From positions 434,001 through 498,000 of the forward strand of contig JAXBDG010000018.1 in NCBI GenBank assembly GCA_036320915.1: a stretch of DNA of 64,000 nt, written 5' to 3'. The notes under the pieces were generated by a model. It searched no databases and was not told the DNA's origin. It worked only from the letters and a program-made list of their open reading frames with translations. The position numbers and the translations under genes are program-made. The DNA comes from Linnemannia elongata (lineage: Eukaryota > Mortierellomycota > Mortierellomycetes > Mortierellales > Mortierellaceae). Of the stretch, positions 1-9,289 are shown piece by piece. How positions within the stretch are numbered: position 1 is the first letter of the stretch; the number at the start of each line of letters is the position of its first letter.

Positions 1-760
1 GGTTCGGTTGTTTCTGGCAGGAGAAAGTATCTATGTACGGTTCAGTCGTGCATTAGGATTGTGCAAGAGTTTTGTTTTCCTTCTTAGATAAGGCGACACA
101 AACATCGATGCACGCCCAACGACCCATTGAGAAAGACTTACTCCAGTACTCGTCGATTCGAATAATTTTTAGATTTTTTTGTTGGGCGTGTTCTCGGCAG
201 ACGTTGAGGAGAAGGGAACGGTATGACTGTGTTATTGGCAGTAGCGGAGTAACGAGGTGGTGAATGAACCAAGGCAAAGTGAATTCACAATGTCAACAAT
301 GTGCTGAATGTCGAATCAAGAAGTGCAAGTAACGAATGACAAATAGAGGTATGGGGGGGTGGTGGGGAGAGGGTTTGAGGATATTGGTGGAGGGGGTGAT
401 GACAGGGAGTGAACAAAAGAGCAAAGAAATAGAAAATACACAAGGCCCGAGGATAAAATTGTTCTACGTTATCTTCTCTCCTTTGCGCCAACATTGCTTT
501 CTTGCTTTGTCTCTACTGTAAACCATTCATGCATGCACGCCACTCCATGGTGCCTTTCTTTGTGTTCGATCGCGAAAATTGGTATTCAATTTTTTTTTTT
601 TTAATTGAGCACAAACTGAGAATGCAAACGTCAAAAAAATCTAGAGCAAGGGCTTTTTGATGGAGGGCCTGGGTGTAAAGTACGTAGTTCTGCACCAGCA
701 TCAACTTAGCCTTGTCAACGTGTATAGCCCATATAATAGTACGCGTCTTCTCTTCAGACA
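1..760 (-). repeat. NLR leader repeat, copy A (inverted, runs off the left edge)
   Basis: Read on the minus strand, this stretch matches the leader upstream of the two NACHT-WD40 genes and of the GNAT gene. Shared landmarks are a TTCGACATTCAGCAC box, a GTGAATTCAC palindromic box, the CATTCACCACCTCGTTAC box, and a donor-like GTAAGTC followed about 110 bases later by an acceptor-like ACATAG. The pairing with the other copies is clear by eye but diverged. Position 1 corresponds to roughly 23.9 kb in the intact copy, so the rest of the leader and presumably a minus-strand NACHT-WD40 gene should lie to the left of the window. Reading frames inside it are not shared by the other copies and are not called. 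Confidence 0.75.
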
Positions 761-789
761 CGGCATTAGCTACTGATAAAGCTCGGTGA

Positions 790-1030
790 GATCGATTTGG
801 TTATCGACGGAAGTTATCGAACGCGACACAGAAAAGTCGTAGCTAGAGCACTGTTGCTCAGCAGTAAGGAGAGAGAAAAATCCTCATTTATTTTGGGGCT
901 TTTATGCTTACTCAATTCGCCATGGTCAACAGTGACCTGTCTTACAAGTGCTATGATTGTTCGGGACTCTGCGACATCAACTCTGACTGGGACATGTCTT
1001 TGTCCATGTGGCACCTATCTTGGTCAGAAA
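790..1030 (+). pseudogene. Conserved remnant found between pirin and NLR promoters (copy A)
   Basis: This segment aligns with the minus-strand segment at 22900-23200. Both can be read as a short peptide containing the core CYDCSG, and both share stretches such as ATCGAACGCGACACAGAAAAG and AAGTGCTATGATTGTTC. The reading frame does not stay open in this copy: the frames containing the conserved words are interrupted. It may be a decayed exon of a third gene that once lay between pirin and the NLR, or simply conserved promoter DNA. No family can be assigned. Confidence 0.45.
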
Positions 1031-1124
1031 TGTCCAATGTTGTTCATGAAACGATTTATAAGCCACCGCTCCTCAAGATTTAGTCACATTCATATTCCAA
1101 TTGATCATCGCGCCAATTGGATGG

Positions 1125-1260
1125 AGGAAAGAAGAGCACCAAAACGTAGAAAGGCAATCGACTTCCGACACAACTCCTCTGTTCATCTCAACAAAAAACA
1201 GCATCGTATCTTCAGTCGACTACAACGACAGTCTTCTTCATTTACACAATAGCTTCGCAA
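1125..1260 (+). promoter_or_regulatory. Pirin-gene promoter/leader, orphan copy
   Basis: This matches the leader of the pirin gene at 22.66-22.87 kb (reverse complemented): shared words include CACAACTCCTCT, TTCATCTCAACAAAA, CATCGTATC and CGACTACAACGACAGTC-like sequence ending in TACACAATAG. The pirin coding region that should follow is absent; the sequence passes instead into the 3' side of the C2-domain gene. The breakpoint of the inverted duplication is therefore at about 1255-1265. Confidence 0.65.
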
Positions 1261-1353
1261 TACTGCTGGTATATACACAAATGTGCTGAGTTGTTTTATA
1301 TGTCGTGAAAAAAAAAAAGAAACAAAAGCAAAGAAACAACGTGAGCCGCGTTT

Positions 1354-2498
1354 TTAGTCGGCGCGCCAGATGGAAGTGGCGGCGGTAGGCTCCCAGGTAG
1401 GGTTGGAAACATGAGCCTGAAGGCAGATATAATCGCGTCCGTGGTACTCGACCTTGTCACCAGCAGAGTAGCTTCCAACAGGATCCCACTCACGTCTACC
1501 ATGGCCCTTGTGGCTGTGCTCCTCATGGTGGTGGTGGTGCTCGTGGTGGCTCTCATGCTGGTTGTGCTGGTTCTGTTCCTGCAGCTTCTTGTAGGCCTCC
1601 TGGTCAGCCTGGAATTTAACCTGCTCAGCCTCAAGACGTCTCTTCTCATCCTCAAATCGCTCACGCTCCTGTTGCTGTTCAAGCTCAGCATCCTTCTTGG
1701 CCTGCTCTTCCTTGTTGTGGTCGTTGTTCATCTTGTTTGCGAGAAGTCCGGCACCAAGGGCGAGCAAACCACCGGCGACAGCGAAGCCGGCATCAGTAGC
1801 CTTCTCCTTGTTCTTCAACGACTTAACCCTCTTCAAATGAACATCCACAACTCTCGAGATACCAAACCTGGCATCCTCCTGACGGCCTGCAGCATGGTAG
1901 CCCGAGTCCTGGCCGGGGACGTTATGAGCTGTCAAGGTCAAAGTAACTTCACCGTTCTGTTTGCCGTCAGGAGTGTAGACAGGGAAGATGGCGTTGAGGT
2001 TTCCACCGGGGGCATGGACGACCTGGTTGAGGGGGATGGCTGCAAAGGCAATGACGGCGTCGGTAGTATTTTCTTCATCCATGATCTCGATGAAGAGGTC
2101 TTGCTCGCCATTGAGAGGGGTGTTGAAGGACTGGTTCCAGACGGGGTTCTTGCCGGCGTTCTTGTGGACGAAGGTCTTTTGGAAGGACTTGGGGTTTTCA
2201 AGGTTAAGGGTGAAGCGGAAGTAAGGGTCTTGCTTGCCAAAGGACTATTGAAAGGGATGGGTATAGAGGGACGAGGGAGAAGGGAGCAATTGAGTTAGCG
2301 GGATGATGCACTGTTGATCCCTCATGAGAGCAATTTTCATTCTGAACTGAGAGACAATATAATCGATGGTGCTGTGCTGAGCAAGGTGGAGAAAGAGGGG
2401 GGAAATGAGTTTTCTATTCATACCTCGACATCCTTCAAGTTGGATGCACTGTGGGCAATGATGGAGAGGGTGGGGGCCTGATGTTGTTGAGCGAGCAT
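1354..2498 (-). CDS. C2-domain protein with coiled coil, His-rich linker and C-terminal chitin-binding domain
   Basis: Two exons, 2424..2498 and 1354..2244, joined in phase across a 179-bp GT-AG intron, give 321 aa. Residues about 8-133 form a C2 domain: the exon junction reads DVE-SFGKQDPY, followed by NPVWNQSF and DLFIEIMDEE, the usual C2 landmarks with acidic residues for calcium. Residues about 177-196 are a glycine-rich hydrophobic stretch, 201-249 a charged Q/E-rich coiled coil, 251-274 a histidine-rich linker, and 276-321 a carbohydrate-binding module of the chitin-binding type 3 kind (REWDPVGSYSAGDKVEY, WEP, IWR). No signal peptide is seen, which is odd for a chitin binder. C2 domains bind phospholipids, often with calcium; a role at membrane or wall is inference. 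The gene at 8171..9159 is a shorter relative lacking the chitin-binding tail. Confidence 0.85.
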
Positions 2499-2618
2499 GT
2501 TGAGTGTATATGTGTTTGGGAGAGTAGGTTGTGATGTGGGTACGGAAGTGAAGAGGTATGAAGGAATAAACTGTCGTAAGTGTGAGAAAAAAAAGGGGGG
2601 AAGAGGGCAAGGTCCTCT

Positions 2619-2630
2619 CTTTTTATATGT
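2619..2630 (-). promoter_or_regulatory. TATA-like box of the C2/chitin-binding gene
   Basis: On the minus strand the sequence reads ACATATAAAAAG about 125 bases upstream of the start codon of the C2-domain gene. Position and composition suit a TATA element with a normal-length 5' UTR. No test of use is possible here. Confidence 0.45.
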
Positions 2631-2639
2631 AGCATCTTA

Positions 2640-4410
2640 ACGGATTAATGCTCGGGTGGGTTGAAAGAAGGGAATATCATGTTTCAATTGAATGAACGAG
2701 AAGAGTACCCTTGCGTAAATGCAACAGCAACAGCGGCTGTTGTTTTTCTATTACTCTCTTGCAAAGAGGGCGTTCGCATTACTATTGCCCATCCCTCCCA
2801 TTCGCCCTTGGTACCCCTTTCACCATCCATCGTCTCCTTTTTGCCCTATCACCACTCGACGTCAAATAACCAATATGCCGAGAGCAGTAAATCCATAGAC
2901 CACCAAGCCATCAGTCGGGACATGATGGAATGGGGGTCATGATCCGCACTCTCAGCTCTTTCGTTTTTCCTTTCTTCCTTTCTCCCTGCCTCCTTCTTCC
3001 CTTTCCTCCTTTCCTTCACTCCTCCTCAACCATCACTATGCATGAAAAAAATACGCAATAAAGATAAGGGCCATCCACTCAATGATGCGTTTCTATCCTT
3101 TGTTCTTTTTGGTGGGAAGAACAAAATCTCGATCGACTGGGCATGAAAGGACTGATAATAAGAAGAATGGCTTCCTCTCCTCTTTCCCTCGAGAAGAGAG
3201 ACTTGCATGGCTGAGGTTGGAGATGAAGGGATGTGGCTATTGTCAATGATTAAAACACGCTTTTGCTTGCTCTCATCAAGGGGGAGGGAGGGGAGGGGAA
3301 GGAAAAAAGTTATTGCATCCAACCTCGTACTACGTGCATGGACAAATGAGGCCAAAGTCCTTGTTACTTTGTTGCCCCTCACCTATTGCGCCATGCCCTC
3401 TGGTCTACATTTTTTGTTCACCTGCTCGTAAAGTACCATTTCGGTCATTTTGCCTATATGCACTGCAAGCGAGGGAAACGAATGGGGCGGGAGGGTAAAA
3501 ACTGACTTTGGTTATTAGGTCATTAGCAAAGCAGCACAAACAAAAAATGAAGGTTGGCAATGCTCGTCATCACCGCCATCATCCAATTTATTTGGACAAA
3601 TGGAATCGCAAAGGAGCATCTATGGATGATGACGGGAAGGGTACCCTATCCTTCATTGCTTCCTTCCTCCTTGCAGGCTGTCATCCCCTCCACGCAGTTT
3701 AGCCCATTTCGCCATACTCATCTTCCTATCTTACACCCATCACTTTCTCCTGAACGTGTACAACACACGGTACTCAACGGAGGTGTATCCCACCAATAAG
3801 TATCACCATTGTGTCTCTTGCTTCCCTTTTCAATGAGATACCGATTCAGAAACAGATTTCAGGAACCATCACCTACACCAAGACCCCCATAGTCCTTACT
3901 GATCGTTCCTCGGGGGGGGGTCTCTTTGCTTTGTTCTGCCCTCTATTTCTCGGTGTCAAAGAACCACGCCCCAGCTAAACTCATGCTCCCACTCTGTCTC
4001 CTGGCTCTGATCTCTCTGGCACCAAATGGGATCCCACAATGATGGAAGTAATTTTTGTTCCACTTCATTTGCCAACCAGGACCTGGAGGTTAATGGATTG
4101 GGGTACACATTTGGACACGTAGAAACCTTCATTGGCTAAAATATAGTACGTGCTATCACCGCCCCGCTCGTTACATGTGGACATGGAAATCTATTTTTGT
4201 AATCAGTTGCCTGGGAACTCTTTCCATTTTTTTATTGAGGAGGGGAGCAGTCCCGCAGGATAGAAGAGGGTCAAAAGTCGCGTAATTTGGCCGGCGACCA
4301 CGGGGACAAAAACACACTTATTTTTTTTTCTTTTCTCTCTCTTCGTCTTCGACCGATGCGTCACCCTCTCCTCTGGGAAAAACAATGAAATGATCCCTGC
4401 CTTGCTCACA
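2640..4410. other. Intergenic stretch without a recognised gene
   Basis: All open frames here are short, rich in Ser/Pro/Leu from pyrimidine tracts, and lack splice partners or family motifs. A G9 run lies at about 3912-3920. I see nothing else that I can name. Confidence 0.5.
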
Positions 4411-4416
4411 TTAAAG

Positions 4417-4640
4417 ACGTGTCCTACTGATGAAATGTTGTTGCAATAGTAATTGAACTTAGTACGAGAGGAACCGTTCATTCGGATAATTGGTATTTGG
4501 TCCTGCCTGAACAGGCAGTGGCTCGAAGGTATTATTCGTTGGGTTATGGCTGAAGGCGTCTAAGTCAGAACCCGTGCTAGAACGCAACGATACGGTCTTC
4601 TTCCAAGTTGTAGTTAAATATGAATGGATCTTTTGCAGCG
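4417..4640 (+). pseudogene. 28S rRNA 3'-domain fragment including the sarcin-ricin loop
   Basis: The stretch begins near CCTACTGATGAA, runs through GCAATAGTAATTGAAC and the universally conserved AGTACGAGAGGAACCG of the sarcin-ricin loop, then GGGTTATGGCTGAAGGCGTC, TAAGTCAGAACCCGTGCTAG and AACGCAACGAT. This order and wording match the last few hundred bases of fungal large-subunit rRNA. Departures at normally invariant sites (for example GAAGGCGTC for GAACGCCTC) and the absence of any flanking rRNA show that it is a dispersed pseudogene fragment, not a working rRNA gene. The minus-strand gene at 4841..5547 ends shortly downstream. Confidence 0.88.
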
Positions 4641-4840
4641 TGGAAGGATTTTTGAGGTTCCTACTAATGTTAATTTCAAATATTGAAAGAGATAAATTTA
4701 TTCCAATGGGCAGGGAGCAGGTGAATGTCGAAAAGGACCCTGATATGGTCCTAGTTCTATGACTACTTTGACAACAAAAGAGAACTACATACGGGTGTGT
4801 GCGAAACGAGCAAGTACATGCGCTCGTAACTGAAGTCCTT

Positions 4841-5547
4841 TCAGGCTTGCTGTTGTTGTATTTCACGAGGAGTCTTACACGGTGAGCCATCCGACATTTC
4901 GTAACGACCAGGAATAACTACTGGGCATCCACGAGCAGATTGACCTATGAAAAATAGCAGATGGAATAGGTCAGGTCAGGGATGTGAGTACAAAATTATC
5001 GTCCTTGCCCTGATACATCCAGCATTGATACCAATGATGTATTTTTCTTACTGGTGTTGCAGTCGGCATTATCGTCTTTATCACAGCATCTGATGCAGAA
5101 AGTGTTTGTCGCAGGCTCAATCAGGGAGACAAATTTTGCATATCCAACACAGCTGTAAGGCCAGCCATGGGAGTCCATCTGACCACCATCATCAAGAGGG
5201 TCCTGCGCCCACACCGCGGAATTAATACAACCAGTGATCTGCGTATAGTGCTCTGTCTTTTCAAAGTTTGACGACAAAATATAGCCTGGGGGCATGGGGT
5301 GACCACCAGCAACAATTTTGCCCTGGCAGTAGGCTTCACCACATCCTTCATTGCTAGCGACATTTTTGACTCCATAGCCCGTCAACATGGTGCAAAAATT
5401 ATCTCCATCCGTAATCGAGGCAGTGATGTGCTGGGCCTTGCGAATGTCCTGCGTGTCATTCCGTGTGCAAGTGACAGGGTCACCTGCTATCGCAGAAACA
5501 GCAGTTGCAACAATGAGCGTGGCGGTTTTGAGGAGTCTCATTGACAT
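4841..5547 (-). CDS. Secreted cysteine-rich protein
   Basis: Two exons, 5052..5547 and 4841..4944, with a 107-bp GT-AG intron and a split Ser codon, give 199 aa. Without the intron the frame would end early; with it the tail reads RGCPVVIPGRYEMSDGSPCK and keeps the cysteine pattern, so splicing is likely. Residues 1-21 are a signal peptide (MRLLKTATLIVATAVSAIA core). The mature part has about a dozen cysteines, including pairs in CIRCCDKDDNADC, which suggests disulphide bonding outside the cell. The second Met (residue 3) is an equally good start. I recognise the layout as that of small secreted proteins common in Mortierella-type fungi but know no function. A TATA-like ATATAAAAGC lies near 5785-5800 on this strand. 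Confidence 0.82.
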
Positions 5548-5839
5548 TGATGTGAGGGTGAGTATGGAAAGAAAGGCTGAAGTGAGTTTACCGAGAGAAC
5601 AGTACAGATGGGTAGATTAGGTTAAGAGAGACGATAAGAGGAGAATGAGAAACTGAGAGGAAATGCGCCGGGATGTGTGAGAGTGTGAAAGATACAATAA
5701 GAAAGAGCAAGAGTGTTTGGTATGCAATAGAAAATAAGTGAAAACATGAAATAAAGTGGAAGCATAGAGTGTTGAGCTTTGTTGCTTTTATATTTAAACG
5801 ATATGCTGTAGCCTCCTTGTAGACCAAAAAACAAGTAAT

Positions 5840-6155
5840 CCTGGCCTGAGTTTGCTACTCGTCACAGAAATCGAAGGCGACAATGACAGATGCTGAAAGT
5901 TCAGGAGACAACTTCAAGGTGCAGCACTAACATAGGACGATTTCGAAGCACGACATCTAAGGAGTGCCAAAACGAAACAAAGTAATTTGACAACAAAGAT
6001 AAAAACAAGGGGGAACAAGGACGGGGGAAATAAGACAAGGATGGACAAATTCACGGAGTGCTAAAAAAAGTCAGGGAAAAAAAAGATCAAGGGGTACTGA
6101 AAAATAATCAAGAGACAATGGGAAAAAAGGCAAAGGATGCCGGCGTAATCACTTG
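5840..6155. other. Purine-rich intergenic DNA
   Basis: The plus strand is strongly purine-rich (many GAAAAAA and AAGG runs). No frame with family motifs or splice structure was found on either strand. Confidence 0.45.
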
Positions 6156-6159
6156 ACCT

Positions 6160-6360
6160 TAGAAACGTGCTAGAAAAGTTCTGGTACGCGATGCTTACCT
6201 ACCAACTTTCCTTCGTCTCATTAAATCACTAATGGTAAGAGCGACAACTGGCTTGTGGCAGCTAAGCTTTCATAGCGACGTTGCCTTTTGATCCCTCGTT
6301 CTCGCCTCTTTCTCTCCATTAAAATTCGAAATCGCGTTGATGTTCTGTTCACTGAATTAA
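6160..6360 (+). pseudogene. 28S rRNA fragment (peptidyl-transferase region), interrupted
   Basis: The clear core at 6246-6296 reads AACTGGCTTGTGGCAG, then TTTCATAGCGACGTTGCC and TTTTGATCC, matching the conserved large-subunit rRNA segment that normally follows CCACAGGGAT. Just upstream, GTGCTAGAAAAGTT (about 6167-6180) matches the segment that normally precedes it, but the two are separated by roughly 60 foreign bases. Weaker similarity runs on through AAATTCGAAATCGCGTTGATG and TTCTGTTCACTGAAT to about 6355. In intact rRNA this piece lies upstream of the one at 4417-4640, so the order is scrambled here. It cannot be a functional rRNA. Confidence 0.8.
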
Positions 6361-8170
6361 CTTTGAGGGGCTTGTATATTCTATCCGACCTTGAACAAAC
6401 GGGCTACTGTTCAAAGGTTCTATTATTCAAAGACTTATTATGCACTAGGTTGCAAGGATTTGTTCGAAAGGATAGTATTAACTCATAAAAACAAAAGATG
6501 AAAACACTGATGCTCACTTTTATCCAGCAACTTTATCAATGCATGACCGTTCGGATTAAGCTGATCCCTGTTAACTTCCAGCAGTTCCACCTTCCCCCTC
6601 AGAAAGATCTTGTTGGTGAGGTACAGTGTTGAGATTTTCCTGCAAAATCCCAAAAAATTTGAACTCTGTCTTTCCTAAATGTCTCCATCTAAACTGCTCG
6701 TTTGTGTAAATCGCCTGCGTGTTGTCGGTCCTCATGCATATGTGCTCAAAAAATCCGATTGGAGCAGTAGAATATTCAACGTCTTGTCGATTTTATTTCG
6801 TGGAATTCTCCAGTCGGATTTGGGCGCCTTAAGAGGGAAGCTCATCGCAATCGCTGTAGGAAGAAGTCTTGGGAATGTTTACAAGGATAACGTCTAGAAC
6901 TCGAACACAACAAAACGTAATATGCCTTAATTTAATACATTAATACATTAGACAAGAGTATATCATTTTTTTATGTCAATACATGAATTCGCACATAATG
7001 CTCTGAAAGCAGACATTGACCAAGGACATATGATAGCCATGTTCAATGTTTAAATGTGAGGTCGCTTGCCCAACCAACGCTCATCCTCAAACACTCTCAC
7101 AACGCAAACGAGTAAAAGAACGTTGGCGCATCACCAACCCCAAAAGAAGAGAGCCGTGACCCAATTTTTGACCAATGAACACAATCCTCAATGGAGTGCA
7201 GATTCTCCAAGCCACACCACTTGGCCAAGGATTCTGGCACGATAGGGTGCCGAACGTTCATACTCTCTCGGGATAATAGGGCTCAGAGTGACGTTACCTT
7301 GTAGTCCGAGTTAAGAGAGAAAGTAAGGATAAAGTCTCTCTCTCTGTGTGTGTGTGTGCATTGAAAGAAAGGAGAATAAAAAAAGGCAAAGGGAAGAGAG
7401 GAGCTATCGTGGCGAAGAAGTGAGAGAGAAGGAAACGATGGGATGCAGTGACGATAGAAGAGGCGATGACCAAAAGAAAAGACAATGAAGAGTGAAAAGA
7501 ATGGAGAGACGGCAAAGAGAAGAGCAACAACGAGGAAGTCGTATCATGATAGATACTAAGTTCTAGGTGACACACAGGGGTAAACAAGACAAAAAAAGGA
7601 TGCAAAGCACACAAAGAGCAGTGCCCAAGAAAGAAAAAATATGCTCCTCATCCGTCCATCGCTCTCTGTCTTTCTTGCCATTGTTACAAAAAAACAAAAG
7701 GGTGAAATATGAGCGGTCAGACCCTCCATCGACAGCACAACCTTCCCTATCTGCCCAATGCGCTGAGTAGCAAGCGCGTAATTGCGTAAGGAGTTGGGAG
7801 TTGTGACGTCTGATTTTCGATGGCAACATTGCAACTCTTGAAAGCTAGGCACTTTGCTGAGCCAGCGGGAAGTGTGAGAAAATAGAATCTTGTCTTCAAA
7901 GATGTTCATTACCCTCACTCACTGACAAAGCTACACCTCCAAAGTCTCGAAAGACAGCCTCCGCGAAAAAAAAGACAGCGAGGAGGAAAAAAAGGAACTT
8001 TGGTTTTTTTTTGGTGGTTTTTTTATTTACAACTTTTTACAAGTTTCGGGTGGAGTGGACCTCACCATCCGAGAGAGGATATTGAAGGGAGAAAAAGGGT
8101 GGTTTTTTTTGTAGAACGAAAAGATATGGTATCGCACGAAAACAGGACGAAAAAGAGTCTCGTTTTGTAT
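6361..8170. other. Intergenic stretch without a recognised gene
   Basis: Two short plus-strand frames (6288-6488, 6679-6897) have no motifs, no signal peptide and no partner exons. A (GT)n/(CT)n patch lies at about 7335-7360 and T-rich runs flank 8000-8040. Nothing further can be supported. Confidence 0.45.
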
Positions 8171-9159
8171 TTACTGGTTCTCGGCCAAGGCCTCATCGCG
8201 CTTCTTGGCCTCCTCAGCCTTCTTGTGTTGGCCAGCCAAGAGACCAGCTCCGATGGCAGCAAAACCACCAAGGACAGAGGCAGCACCGACATCAGAGGCA
8301 GTCTCCTTCAGGATCAACTTCTTGAACCTCTTCTTCTGCTCCTCATCAACACGAGACACTGCCTTCTGGAAGTTGCCGTCGTAGGTGATACGACCGCTCG
8401 ACTCCTGACCGGGCTGGACAATGCGGAGGGTCAACGAGATCTCGCCCTGGGCAACACCGTGCTTGTTGTAGAGGTCGAAGCGGGCCGAGAGAGAGTGGTT
8501 ATGGGCCTCCTTGACCTGGTTCAGGGGGATGGCAGTGTAAGCGATGGGGGCATCGGCTCCCTTGTCTTCGTCAAGAACCTCGACGTAGAGGTCAGTGTGC
8601 TTATCCTCGACCTCACGGATATCAAACGACTGTTCCCATGCGGGGTCCGCGCTGTTCGACTTGGTCTCGGTCTTGAACTTCTTGTACTGCTTGTCATTGT
8701 CCACGTCGACGGAGAGGCGGACATAGGGGTCGTTCTGGCCGAGGCGCTATGGGTTTGCGGTGGTGTTATTGGGAAGGATAGGAATGGTGAAGTAGACGAA
8801 CATAGGGTGGGAAAACATTGAACATAGCATTAGTGGGTTATTCGGCTTCTGGTCCTTTTAAACGGGAGGGAGGAGCAAAGGAGGAGGGGCAATGACAAGT
8901 AGGCAAGGAGGGGATAAGAGCAGGAAAAGTGGCGTAGCTAAGATGTTTCTTCGACTTGTCCTGAAGTGTGGGAAAATAGGATCATCGGCACACCAAAGGC
9001 GAACATGGTAGAAAGAGGAAGGGATACGTCGAGGACCATTACGTCGCTGTACTATGTGTATTGTGTCTATGAGAAGGGAATTCTTACCTCGACCTTCTCC
9101 AAGCCGTGGGCAGAGTGGACGGTGACCTCAAGGACAGAGTCGGTGTGAAGGTGCAACAT
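8171..9159 (-). CDS. C2-domain protein (short relative of the 1354..2498 gene)
   Basis: Exons 9088..9159 and 8171..8746, separated by a 341-bp GT-AG intron at a codon boundary, give 215 aa. Residues about 8-135 are a C2 domain; the junction reads EKVE-RLGQNDPYVRL, followed by ADPAWEQSFDI and DLYVEVLDEDKG with the expected acidic residues. Residues about 176-197 form the same glycine/alanine-rich hydrophobic stretch (GGFAAIGAGLLAG) as in the other C2 gene, then a short charged tail ends in AENQ. There is no coiled coil or chitin-binding module. The intron sits at the equivalent position in both genes, so they are paralogs. A TATA-like GCATAAATACC lies about 120 bases upstream of the start on this strand. 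Membrane binding is the family expectation; substrate unknown. Confidence 0.87.
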
Positions 9160-9289
9160 GTTTGGTTATTTAAGTGTGTGTAGAGAGGAAGGGTTTAGGT
9201 GGTGAAGTGTGTTGGGTTGAAAAGTTGAAAGAAGTTGTAAGGGGGGTAACAAGAAGTGATGGCGGGGGACCTAAGAGGTATTTATGCAA

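Noticed and set aside
1411..2298. Long plus-strand frame (295 codons) opposite the C2/chitin-binding gene
   Set aside because: It is a hydrophobic codon shadow (Val/Leu runs from antisense coiled-coil and His codons); the minus strand has the domains and splice sites.
4417..4640. Functional 28S rRNA gene
   Set aside because: Only the 3' end is present, with changes at invariant sites and no rDNA on either side.
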